Part shown: piece after piece, positions 52,284 to 60,990 of the stretch
Position numbering within the stretch: position 1 is the stretch's first letter
Layout: the number at the start of each line of letters is the position of its first letter
Assembly: GCA_903813345.2 (NCBI GenBank)
Contig: CAIIXF020000007.1
Location: 16,724,714-16,788,713, forward strand
Source: Owenia fusiformis
Taxonomy: Eukaryota; Annelida; Polychaeta; Sabellida; Oweniidae
DNA length: 64,000 nucleotides
Direction of reading: 5' to 3'
The notes under the pieces: generated by a model
The model's database searches: none
Seen by the model: the letters and a program-made list of their open reading frames with translations, nothing else
Told to the model about the DNA's origin: nothing
Position numbers and translations under genes: made by a program

Positions 52284-55200
52284 CTGAAATAACATCACAA
52301 CTGTTGATTACAATTTTGCCACCATTTCATAATGAAACAAAGATTCAATAAAAAATTGTTAACTTCTTCTCAATAATTTCACAACTATTGATTACAATTT
52401 TACCATCATTTCATAATGAAACAAAGATTCAATAAAACTTCAATTTTTAACGTGTTCTCAATAATTTCACAACTATTGATTACAATTTTACTATCATCTT
52501 ATAATAAAACAAGGATTCAATAAGCGATGATCCATCTTACCATGATTTACATATTCTGAAATAAAACTTCTAAGTCTTTAACTTGTTCTCAAATTTTTTT
52601 TAAATAATTTCTGTTGTTGAAACAAAGTAAAATGCTTGTGATGAAATCCAGCAATAAATGAAAGTATCATAATTATCTATAATTATATCTTGGACAGTAT
52701 GTGAGGAAGTTATATACAGATTATTTTACTAAAAGATTACAACATTATGAAAACAATAATCCCTTTTAATCCATCCAACATCTCATCATGAATACAATGT
52801 AATCAACAAAAACAAACAAATGTTTTCAGCAAGGAAATAATCCCTTGTATATGACACACCTACTCAAAATAATGTCATGCTTGCTCAAAGTCGTGGCATT
52901 ACTACTCAATGTCATATCATTCTCTGAGAAGAGATGTCACTGTTTAAATCCCTTGCTCAAATGTCAATCAGATTTCTTATAAATACACAGGGAGATGGAT
53001 TGTGATTCATAACCTTCTGAGAACTCACAATGAACACAACAATGAAGGCATTTGACAATCTGCAAGATGGCCTGAGTGTTGTCTACCCTCTAATGTCATC
53101 CTGTGAGAAATACAAGATCCTTCAGCTTCGCACTGACTTCATGGAGGCTGCTGAGCAGTGTATCAACCTTTGTGACAAGATCCACATGATCAAGAGCCGC
53201 TACAAGCAACTGAAGCAGAGCCAGAAGCAGAAATTCTGTTACATGTATGGTCTACGTCTCAAGATGTTGAGCCACTATGAGGAGGCACTGCAAGTGTTAT
53301 ATGATGATGCCGAGTGCAAGAAGTGTAAATATCACAGTGCGATAGCTGCTGCTTGGCTGCAGTATTTATAATGAGACAACATTTCAAACAACAAACGGCC
53401 CTTTTCAGGGCCACCTTTTACTTACGAAAGAGAAACTGATTTATGATTTTGTATGGTTGTGTGTGATGTATGTGTGAAGTGACCATGTTTGATGATTAAT
53501 GTTTTCAATTCGATTCCAACTCGATATAACTTACTAAACAGAAAATCATGAATTTACATCTGTACATGTATACTTGAATTGAATTGCTTGTGCTTGATTT
53601 ACTTTTTTTACTTCAATTTCAATCAGAATTTCTGTTTATTGACAAATAACAAACTAGATTATATCCATGTTTGAAAAATAACTAATAAATAACTCAAGAA
53701 CCATCCCCCAAAAACTATATGTAACTCTGAAACTTAAGTTTGGGAATTATTGTTTTTGTAGGAAAATCAATAACCACTTTTTAAGTAAAACGTTCAACAG
53801 GGATTGGCATGTATCTCTAAATATACAGGGTTCCATGAAGTCTCCTTAGAATTACAATACAAAGTCTGTTTAAATTGACTTTATGGGACACCCTGTATTA
53901 AGTTCTGAAAATAAATATGCAAATTTCACTTTATGATGTAGACATATTGTCATTGAAATTAATTTAGTTACTCATACAGAGGTTGTAATAATTGATATTT
54001 TAATTTTACAAAATTGTTTTAATCCATCCCTAACTCAACATTATGTTTTAGTCCCTAATTTTCAACATTATGTTTTAGTCTCCTAAATTGGGTTTATAAA
54101 TTAGCAGAATTGTTTTAATCCATCCCTTTGATTTCTAATCACCTGTTATTAACATTAATTTTTATCTCTTGATTGTATTTATTTATTTGTTCATAGATAA
54201 TCTTCCTCATAATCTCCCTGTTAATCTCCTGTTTGACATGACTGCTCAAAATAATCCCCTGTTTTTTATAAACAATGCAATCTACTGAAATCGTTCCATT
54301 ATATAGAAATAATCCAATGTTATGAAGCCTACTCAAAATGATGTCATACGAGCTGCTCAATGTCTTGACATTACTACTCAATGTCATGTCATTCTCTGGA
54401 AGGAGATGTCACAAGTTTAAATCCTATGCTCAAATGTCACTCAGATTTCTTATAAATACCAAGCAGACTGTAAGGGAATCATTATCTGCATCTGAAACCA
54501 ACTGAACCATACGAGCTAGCAACCAAAATCGAATCTATCAATATGGAATCATCAAACAGTCTTGCCATTGACAACCCTATGTATACCTGTGACCCAGACA
54601 GGATTGCAGCCCTACGTAAAGCATGCATCAAGGCAGCTGAGCAAGTGGTGGCCATAAGGTACAAGATCTCCATGCTGAAGACTCGCTACAAGAGAGCCAA
54701 GAGCAACCAGAAATCAGCCTTCTGTTACAGTCTACGCCTGAAGATGGCCTGCTATGAAGAGACTATGCAGATGTTCTGTGTCTTTGCAGAGACCAAGAAG
54801 TATGAATATGACACTGCTATTGCTGAAGCTAGCCTACAACAAGCCTTTAACCAGATCTTATAATGAGACAACATCTCAAACAACCATACGGCCCTTTTCA
54901 GGGCCACAATTACTTACAAAAGGGTAAATTAGCTATGGATTTGTGTGCATTTGCTAGTGTTTTTGTTGCATTTTGTTTCCTTGGGCTGAATTCAAAATTG
55001 AATCAATTCAGACAAGATGTAGGTAGTAATCTTGATTTTAATCATTAACTATTCGAAATTCAGTCCAAGTGATATCATTTTTGAAATCTACATGTAAAAT
55101 TACACATTTTGATTTTGTTTATCAATTTTGAAAATTTAATTCGCTTTGAAAATGTGACTTCTAGGGAAGATTTCCCATAGACCATGTGTTGTAAAATCAC

Positions 55201-58200
55201 AAAAATAGAAATATCTTTTCTTCTGTTGGACAGATAGTATTTTGTTTTACTGGACATATTTCAATTTGTATAATCAGATACATAATAGTAATGTTAAAAT
55301 TGAACCACTAAAACTGATGAATATTAAAGTTAAAGGGAACTTTCTGCTACACCGCCATGACCCAAATGTGCTACCTGGTGGTGAAACTGATAACTACCTC
55401 CTGGAATCTGGTCTATTAAGATGTGAACATGTTCCTACTAGGGCTTCTTAAACTTTAGGCAATGAAGCTCTACATTAACCAGTCACCCATTGTAAAAGAA
55501 AATACTGTCCCCATGCTAAATTATACATTCAAATTACCCACAAATATGTCCTGCCACCTGGTGGACAGACCTCGTACCTACCTTGAACAAATATGTCCTG
55601 CCACCTGGTGGGGAGACCTTGTACCTACCTTGAACAAATATGACTCTTTGATTGTGTCTAATATTTCAAAAACCTCATCAAACTCTGGGTCCATGGCAAC
55701 TATGCATTTATCAAGATAGAATGGTTCCTGGAAGAAATAAAACAAATTAAAGTAGATCACAAAATCAAATCTGCACATTTATCCCATGGTTAGAAGGATA
55801 TAGATCAAATATTACGTGAAGATATATTTGATATGTGGATCAAGATATCATATTCCAGCAAAAAATCCCCAAACCATCAAATATCACATTTGAAACCATT
55901 GAATATCACTTTGAAACCATCAAATATCACTTTTTAAAAGGTGATATTCAATGATTTCAAAAGTGATATTCGATGGTTTCGATTTTTTTCAAATTTTTTT
56001 TAAAACTTTATATAAGCTGCGCTTACTCGAGAAGCTATTGATATCCACTCATGGATATAAATGATATTTTTTCAAAACCATAGGATATTCCTATAATATC
56101 TTCAATGCCATAGTCATATACAAAACAAAACTCATTTTTTATTTAAAAAAACATACGATACACCAAACAATATACGAGGGGTGATCAATAAGTAATGGAA
56201 GTACAGCGAAAGGAATAATGATGAACTATATCCTCCATTTTTATATGGTCAATAACAATTTTTAAATTTTATCAATTAAAAATATGTAAAGGACGATTCT
56301 TGGTTTGGAGAACAGTCTCCTGGGCTAATAATTTTTTCATGAAAAATATAGAAATATTACCCAAATTAAACTATGAATATTCAAAAGAGGACATTTAAAT
56401 CTACAAGATGTAAAAATAACAAATTGGTCTGAAGCAGGGGTAACGCTCAATTAGACCGATTCAATAAAATACAAGTCTCGATTTGGGGAAAGAAGTTCAT
56501 CAGTGTACTGCTCTAATATTTTTTTTCGAAAAATATAGAAATATTACCCAAATTAAATTATGACTATTCAAAAGAAGACATTCAAATCTATGTTATGTAA
56601 AAAAAATCAAATTTGTCCGAAGCAGGGATAATGCTCATTTAGATTGATGAACTTCGTTCTCCAAACCGAGAATCGTCCTTCGTAATATATTTATTGCTTA
56701 AATGAATTAAAAGAGAAAGAAACAAGTTAATAGCAATTTTAGAAAAAAATGAAAAATGATTGAAAGGAAAACATTGGCATTATTTTGGAAAAGATTGTTC
56801 TTAACTCTACCCCTTTGAAATTCCTTTAACTCATTCGCTACGAATGACGTGATATGACATCATAAAAGCACATAACGTTGACTACGAAGGACGTGATATC
56901 ACGTCCAAGCACAAACCCAATGTATTTTTTGGAATCTTGTAACCAAGACAACCTATAAAATGGGATTTAAAAACCTATTGATTCTGAAAGAGTATATCAT
57001 ATGCTTTAAAATAATATTGAACACTACATATGTATGCCCATGTTTATATTTTATATATTATCTCAGAGGTACCATATATGGCAATTTTCAAAAATTCTTC
57101 AGTATTTTAGTGCTTTTTGCCCCAGTATTGAAAGAGTTAAGCAAGAATGCAAACTAGCACAGGACAGAAACATTTCCATTCAAATGCTGATATTCAATTC
57201 TTAAACAATATTACTTCTTCAAATCTTTCATTAACCTCCCATGGAATCTAATATAAAATATAGATACAGGATAGTTTTTCATAAAGAATTTTAAAAAAAT
57301 TCTGTTACTGTAACCACAGACTTGAAGAAAGTTTTTGTTGTCATATATTATCCAAACAACAAAGGTGGTTTCCCAGCTTACCCTCAATGAAGTATATTTT
57401 CCACCCTTTTCCTTGATCAGCACCAGGGCAGCTTTTTGGACACCAGTTGACTTGGGAAACATAAGACCTCCTTTGTGAACATTTTGGGGATTTAACTACA
57501 ATAAACAAAGATACATGAATAATTAATTTGGTCGTGAATGTATATTGAGGCATCTTGAAAATGTGAACAGCCAAATGTTATTCATTAAATGTACATGTAT
57601 TGTATTGTTATGAAAAGAATGGGTATCGATATGGCAAACTTTTTGAACACATGTTTCTCTTAAACCAGTCTTCAAAAATCTCTGAAAATCTTACAAATTG
57701 TCAATTTAATGGCCATCTTTTGATTGGTAACAATATAATTTGAAATAGATATACATGTACATACTTTCATCTATATCGTTTTAAAAAACACATCAAACAC
57801 TTGTTTTGTTCTTGGTATCATGTTTCCAGAGTGAAATGAAACATCTTTCCGAACCTCATTGGAACAAAACGACATAAACACAGCATGTTTAGGTCTCTCA
57901 ATATTGTAATTGTACAAAGGAAGTTTTGGTTGATTTTAAAAAAGTATCTTGTTAATGAAATAAAAGGTTTTTCTTGATTTTTGTCTATTTTGGGGGGATT
58001 TTGTTTTAATTTTTTGAATACTTTTTTAAAATCAACAAAAAATTCCTCTGTATAACTTTAATATTGAGAGGTCTAAAACATGTTGTACATGTATATGCTA
58101 TTTTGTTCCAACAAGGTTCGGAAAGACATTTTATTTCATTCTAAAGAATTGGTAGAAAGGAGCAAAAACAATTGCACTAAAAAAACAAAAAATGTTAACA

Positions 58201-58806
58201 AAAACAGTTATATAAAATATTTCTAAATAATTTTTGCATTAAATTGGTGTCAATCAGTCAACATTACATAAAATACCATGTTTTTTTACAGAATGTTTTC
58301 AATGATTGGTTTAAGAGAAAAACATTGTTGAATTCAGTTCTCCATATCGATACCTATCCTTTGACATGAGGAATTAATTGATAATCTAATGCTGTTCTCA
58401 GTTTTAGTTTGATATGTCCTTATTTAATTATTCATTTGCAGAATGTGTCAATTACAGTGTTTTCTTGGGCTGTGTATGACTGGTGAAAGAAACTGAATTC
58501 GATGGACAGTTGTATATGAAACAAATCAAATTACAGCAATCATATCAATACAAAGGGGCGGTAAAAGTTTTTTTTTATTGAAGATGGGAGGAATTACTTG
58601 CTGGCCATAAAGTAGTATTTTATCAAAAGCTTTAAAGTTTAGAACCCTACCTTTCCCTGTGTGACTAGAAATGCATGTATAGGTGTGAACTTGAGACTTT
58701 TCCCTTTCTTGGCCCAGAGATGGTCAGTTGGTTGGGTGTAAAGCAGCTTGCCACTACTGACTATGAATGCCTCGTTCCTGTTCCAGCCTAGTGTCTCAAT
58801 AACAGT
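52164..58806 (-). CDS. Gene with C-terminal PH-like domain (possible RhoGEF), 3' exons
   Basis: Four exons read in phase 0 with clean GT-AG borders: 58806-58651, 57495-57382, 55727-55629, 52283-52164, giving 162 codons and a TAG. The joined protein has LLYTQPTDHLWAKKG, then KAALVLIKEKGGKYTSL, then FYLDKCIVAMDPEFDEVFEI, and EWFKKLKQ, followed by a basic tail WKRRRNAMANIM. The strand-rich part ending in a helix with a conserved-looking Trp is what a PH domain shows, and the layout recalls Dbl-family RhoGEFs; I infer this by pattern only. The start is missing: no convincing upstream exon was found before the terminal exon of the next gene at 60215. Two small plus-strand genes lie in its last intron. 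Confidence 0.65.
52296..52523. repeat. Tandem repeat, three copies of about 86 bp
   Basis: The block CACAACT(G/A)TTGATTACAA ... AAGATTCAATAA starts at 52296, 52380 and 52468. It begins immediately upstream of the exon D acceptor (on the gene strand), within the last intron. Confidence 0.85.
52862..52985 (+). promoter_or_regulatory. Promoter of stem-loop gene 1, with TATA box
   Basis: TATAAATA at 52978-52985 lies 45 bases before the ATG. The 120 bases above it match the same region of gene 2 (54330-54458), with shared words ACTACTCAATGTCAT, TCATTCTCTG, GAGATGTCAC, GTTTAAATCC, GCTCAAATGTCA and CAGATTTCTTATAAATAC. Confidence 0.75.
53030..53371 (+). CDS. Stem-loop gene 1: small helical protein, intronless, histone-type 3' end
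   Basis: ATG at 53030 closely follows the TATA box, so the 5' UTR should be about 20 nt. The 113-residue product is mostly predicted helix: EKYKILQLRTDFMEAAEQ, KIHMIKSRYKQLKQ, FCYMYGLRLKMLSHYEEA, then CKKCKYHSAIAAAWLQ. It has nine Cys and is rich in Lys. About 40 of 80 aligned residues are identical to gene 2 downstream. No signal peptide or membrane segment. I recognise no family; it is not a core histone (no histone-fold landmarks) and not a protamine. The 3' stem-loop and lack of introns imply processing like replication-dependent histone mRNA. It sits antisense in an intron of the PH-like gene. Confidence 0.82.
   Translation: MNTTMKAFDNLQDGLSVVYPLMSSCEKYKILQLRTDFMEAAEQCINLCDKIHMIKSRYKQLKQSQKQKFCYMYGLRLKMLSHYEEALQVLYDDAECKKCKYHSAIAAAWLQYL
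53397..53412 (+). terminator. Histone-type 3' stem-loop, gene 1
   Basis: GGCCCTTTTCAGGGCC: a 6-bp stem with the four-base loop TTTC read as in histone mRNAs, 25 nt after the stop, flanked by ACAAAC and ACC. A purine-rich GAAAGAGAAA at 53427-53436 is placed like the histone downstream element that pairs with U7 snRNA. Confidence 0.9.
53413..54329. other. Spacer between the two stem-loop genes
   Basis: No gene. Holds a tiny MITE (53826-53895). Words TTTTAATCCATCCCT and ATTATGTTTTAGTC are repeated at about 54015-54125. The last 100 bases begin to resemble the region above gene 1. Confidence 0.55.
53826..53895. mobile_element. 70-bp MITE-like inverted repeat, TA-flanked
   Basis: CAGGGTTCCATGAAGTC ... 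GACTTTATGGGACACCCTG between TA dinucleotides; very short mariner-type remnant. Confidence 0.6.
54330..54458 (+). promoter_or_regulatory. Promoter of stem-loop gene 2, with TATA box
   Basis: TATAAATA at 54451-54458, 84 bases before the ATG. Upstream region conserved with that of gene 1 as described there. Confidence 0.75.
54543..54863 (+). CDS. Stem-loop gene 2: small helical protein, paralogue of gene 1
   Basis: 106 residues from the first ATG after the TATA box. Shares with gene 1 the spaced pattern LR..(6)AAEQ, KI.M.K.RYK, QK..FCY, LRLKM, YEE..Q, AE.KK..Y..AIA.A.LQ; the N-terminal 20 residues differ (gene 2 begins MESSNSLAIDNPMY). Highly helical, basic in the middle (KTRYKRAKSNQK). The open frame despite roughly half the residues having changed shows selection on protein. 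Intronless, same strand and same signals as gene 1, 1.2 kb apart, so a tandem duplicate. Function unknown. Confidence 0.82.
   Translation: MESSNSLAIDNPMYTCDPDRIAALRKACIKAAEQVVAIRYKISMLKTRYKRAKSNQKSAFCYSLRLKMACYEETMQMFCVFAETKKYEYDTAIAEASLQQAFNQIL
54890..54905 (+). terminator. Histone-type 3' stem-loop, gene 2
   Basis: Identical 16 bases, GGCCCTTTTCAGGGCC, 26 nt after the stop, followed by ACAATTACTTACAAAAGGG; the purine block ACAAAAGGG (54916-54924) is the likely downstream element. Surrounding words AATGAGACAACAT and CTCAAACAAC are shared with gene 1. Confidence 0.9.
55058..55352. repeat. Dispersed repeat, 300 bp, copy 2
   Basis: Same family and orientation as 39953-40263. It begins shortly after gene 2, so it may have landed in the duplicated region. 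Confidence 0.75.
55542..55635. repeat. 47-bp tandem duplication across a splice donor
   Basis: Units 55542-55588 and 55589-55635 differ at about four positions. Both contain CCACCTGGTGG and, on the minus strand, TTCAAG|GTAGGT. Confidence 0.9.
55629..55727 (-). CDS. PH-like gene, exon C
   Basis: Acceptor TTTCTTCCAG, donor TTCAAG|GTAGGT; 33 codons. The donor and 47 bases around it are duplicated in tandem (next finding list), giving a second identical donor at 55582/55581. Confidence 0.78.
55871..55982. repeat. Direct-plus-inverted 21-bp repeat array
   Basis: Three direct units of AAACCATCAAATATCAC type (55871, 55893, 55914) are followed by two inverted units (GTGATATTCAATGATTTC, GTGATATTCGATGGTTTC), so the block can fold into a long hairpin. 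Confidence 0.85.
56173..56290. mobile_element. Solo mariner-like terminal repeat, plus flank
   Basis: TACGAGGGGTGATCAATAAG with TAATGG is a typical Tc1/mariner end. The partner end was not found in the window. Confidence 0.45.
56291..56678. mobile_element. 388-bp MITE, copy 2
   Basis: Same ends, same length and opposite orientation relative to 12479-12866. Flanked by AAA and TTC, again without a clear target duplication. Confidence 0.88.
56830..57136. mobile_element. TTAA-flanked MITE
   Basis: TTAA at 56826-56829 and 57137-57140 bracket ends CTCATTCGCTAC and GTATTGAAAGAG (inverted, imperfect). TTAA duplication suggests a piggyBac-type source. Contains the perfect 18-bp palindrome GGACGTGATATCACGTCC at 56889-56906. 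Confidence 0.6.
57382..57495 (-). CDS. PH-like gene, exon B
   Basis: Acceptor TTTATTGTAG, donor TTGAGG|GTAAGC; 38 codons, with NPQNVHKGGLMFPKSTG. Confidence 0.75.
57622..58354. mobile_element. Large palindromic element, complete copy
   Basis: Outer ends GGTATCGATATGG and CCATATCGATACC; arms of over 300 bp pair throughout (GTTTCTCTTAAACCAGTC with its inverse at about 58305; GTTTAGGTCTCTCAATATT with AATATTGAGAGGTCTAAAAC). It lies in the intron between exons A and B of the PH-like gene. No ORF. Confidence 0.85.
58651..58806 (-). CDS. PH-like gene, exon A
   Basis: Acceptor CTTTACCTTCAG, donor AAAG|GTAGGG; 52 codons, from TVIETLGWNRNEAF to HAFLVTQGK. Confidence 0.75.
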
Positions 58807-59049
58807 CTGAAGGTAAAGAAATGCAATGTTTGTATAACGTGAAACATAACAAGCATTCACAAAAAATCACCATTAGCAGATGGTTACAAAAGTTACAAAT
58901 GCAAATGTCTTAAATTACTTTAACTTGGATGCATAACAAGCACAATTATAATTCAAACACAATTAGAGATTATAATATACAGAAATGATTCAATACATAC
59001 ATCATTATGGACATATTATATATCTTTTATTGACTCTTTAGATGTCATA

Positions 59050-59337
59050 TCATGACATATTAGTCACTAAGGTAGAGCAGTTCTTCCCATTGTCGAGTTA
59101 AAGAACTGGTATCTTTATCCTGGCTAGAACCATAGACAATTCTAGCCAGCGCCAGCCTTTTATCGAGTTAGCAGCACTCTAGTAATCACTGGTATAGGTC
59201 AGCAGTCATAGGTCAAAGACAAATCACAAGAAGTGCTGTGACCTGGGTTTGAACCCAAGACCTCTACTTTTCAGCCTGAAGCCAGACTTCCTGCTTTTCA
59301 GACCAATGCCTTAACCACTAGGCCAACCCAGCGACCA
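59050..59337 (-). mobile_element. tRNA-derived SINE
   Basis: On the minus strand, GGCCTAGTGGTTAAGGC (A-box region, 59325-59303) and GGGTTCAAACCC (B box, 59256-59245) are spaced with a long variable-arm-like insert, as in a tRNA-Leu/Ser-derived head. The tail runs on towards 59050, with a hairpin CTGGCTAGAA/TTCTAGCCAG near 59120-59150. Exact 3' end uncertain. Confidence 0.7.
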
Positions 59338-59686
59338 CAATATAATATTGTAAGTTGGTGGATATTGCTGAATAGAGCTGTGTGTGATTCAGTTCCAAAT
59401 GAAAGATAGCTCCTCAGCATCTTTATCATAAGATATATGACTCGAAAAATGCTGGTCAACATCAAAATGCTATTGGTACCAGGCTTCATTGAACTTTAAT
59501 TTATATCTTTCAATTACCACTCAGCTCTCAACTAACAACACAGACATGTATAAAATATGAAATATATGTTTTGAGAAGAAAATCTTATAAATAATAAAGG
59601 ATTCATAACTATACCAACAATAAGCAAAATGAATTTTGACCATATTTGTGAATACATGTATTATATTAAACCAATATACAAACGGA

Positions 59687-59872
59687 TTACCATGGACTGG
59701 AAACAGTTATAACAAGGGAGCATTTTTCATGGTCAGACACTAAGAACAGATCAGTGAATGACATAATCTGCTTGTCAAGATTGAGTTCGGTAACATTCTC
59801 TGATTGGCCCTTTCGATTCCAGACCTGAGATTGGTCAGTAGGTTTAACAGCCTTGCTCCTTTTAGTTAAAAA
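59687..59872 (-). CDS. Orphan exon-like frame
   Basis: After an acceptor-like TTCTTCCTCAG, 61 codons are open to a TAA. The peptide (with KRSKAVKPTDQSQVWNRKG and IMSFTDLFLVSDHEKCSLV) looks protein-like, but its exit phase does not fit exon A, and an in-frame donor (CTCAG|GTCTGG) is poor. It might be an alternative last exon or a fragment. Confidence 0.3.
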   Translation of the reverse strand, partial: FLTKRSKAVKPTDQSQVWNRKGQSENVTELNLDKQIMSFTDLFLVSDHEKCSLVITVSSPW

Positions 59873-60179
59873 CTGAGGAAGAATCTAATATAAACGGCAA
59901 TGATTCCGATGATCTTCACTCTAACTCTCGAGCTCTCAACATGGAATTTTAAAATATGCAAACATTCTGCAGCACGCACAATTCATTGACCCCTTGGTTT
60001 AAATTCTTTAGCTTATACTTCTTAGTAATACCCTATATTTTTCTAAGAGGTCATCATCATATTGGCATCTACCTCTGTATTTCCATTTTACTCACCCCCT
60101 TCTCAAAAGTCTTATAATTCATCTGTTAAAACAACAAACCAATATTTCTTAATGTAATGTCAGTTTCTAATGTGAAACA

Positions 60180-60185
60180 TTTATT
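60180..60185 (-). terminator. Poly(A) signal after the Cys-rich gene
   Basis: AATAAA on the minus strand 30 bases after the TGA at 60217-60215. Confidence 0.5.
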
Positions 60186-60214
60186 ATTTTGTGAATCAAC
60201 CATGATTAATCATC

Positions 60215-60543
60215 TCATGGAACAATAGTAACACTGGTAAAACATGAAATATCATCAAATGTCTTTATAACATTTGGACCTGGAGCTCCACCAGAAATCA
60301 ATGTACATCTCAGGGTTTCTGTATATCCAATATCTGTTTGATTTGGAAACAAATCAACACATGCACCATATCCTACACTAGTAGACTCCGGACTAAACCA
60401 GCAATGTCTGGTAGTGATGTATTCATTGACATCATTGTACCATGCAAGTTGTCCCGCTACACCCCCTGATACTCTGTACTGACACATAATATTTGTCTCC
60501 TGATATACTGGAGCAGTAAGCGAAGAAGGGCAGCCAAAACTAA
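60215..60543 (-). CDS. Terminal exon of a Cys-rich, probably extracellular protein
   Basis: Acceptor CATCTTTTAG at 60544 (or the AG four bases on), then about 108 codons to TGA at 60217-60215. The peptide has six spaced Cys (GCPSS, IMCQYRV, RHCWFS, YGACVDLF, LRCTLI, ISCFTS), many Tyr/Trp and a potential N-glycosylation site (PNQTD), which suits a secreted disulphide-rich domain. I recognise no family. The upstream exons would lie on the far side of the LINE, so the LINE, if fixed, sits in an intron of this gene or just beyond it. Confidence 0.6.
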
Positions 60544-60690
60544 CTAAAAGATGTAATTACATGTGACTGTTAGTTAATGAACTAGATAGTACAGATAACA
60601 CATATTATATAATTCACATAGATTTTTACGTAAATCAAATATAAAAATTATCAGTATCATAAATATAACAGGTCAAGTAGTAAAGGAGTA

Positions 60691-60943
60691 GTATCGATAT
60701 GGGGAACCTTTTGAACACACGTTTCTCTTAAATTAGTCATAAAAAAATCTAAAAATTTTACACATCGTCAATCTAATGGTCATCTTTTAAATGGTAACAA
60801 TGTAATTTGAAAAATATATATATACTTTCATCTCTATTGTTTTAGAAAACACATCAAACACTTGTTTTGTTCTTGGTATCATGTTTCCAGAGTGAAGTGA
60901 AACATCTTTCCTAAAATCTCATTGGAACAAAACGACATAAACA
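60691..60943. mobile_element. Left half of the palindromic element, interrupted by the LINE
   Basis: Matches the left arm of 57622-58354 from GTATCGATATGG to GGAACAAAACGACATAAACA, then breaks where the LINE begins. The right half is not in the window. Confidence 0.8.
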
Positions 60944-60990
60944 TAAACGACATAGTACTTCCGGTGTAATGGTGGAAAGACGTGTTCAAA

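Larger units (their letters stand above)
58807..60214 (-). other. Upstream region of the PH-like gene
   Basis: Contains the SINE at 59050-59337 and an orphan exon-like frame at 59687-59872. The first exon and promoter of the PH-like gene should be here but are not identified. Confidence 0.4.

Noticed and set aside
52296-52523. CRISPR-like array
   Set aside because: Three head-to-tail 86-bp units without distinct spacers, in an animal genome; a plain tandem repeat.
53030-54863. The two stem-loop genes as divergent core histones
   Set aside because: Lengths are near histone size and the 3' ends fit, but no H2A, H2B, H3 or H4 landmark sequence can be aligned, and both proteins are Cys-rich. 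Kept as unknown proteins.
59245-59325. A genuine tRNA gene on the minus strand
   Set aside because: A and B boxes are present, but the spacing and variable region do not fold into a proper tRNA with an anticodon arm; a SINE head fits better.
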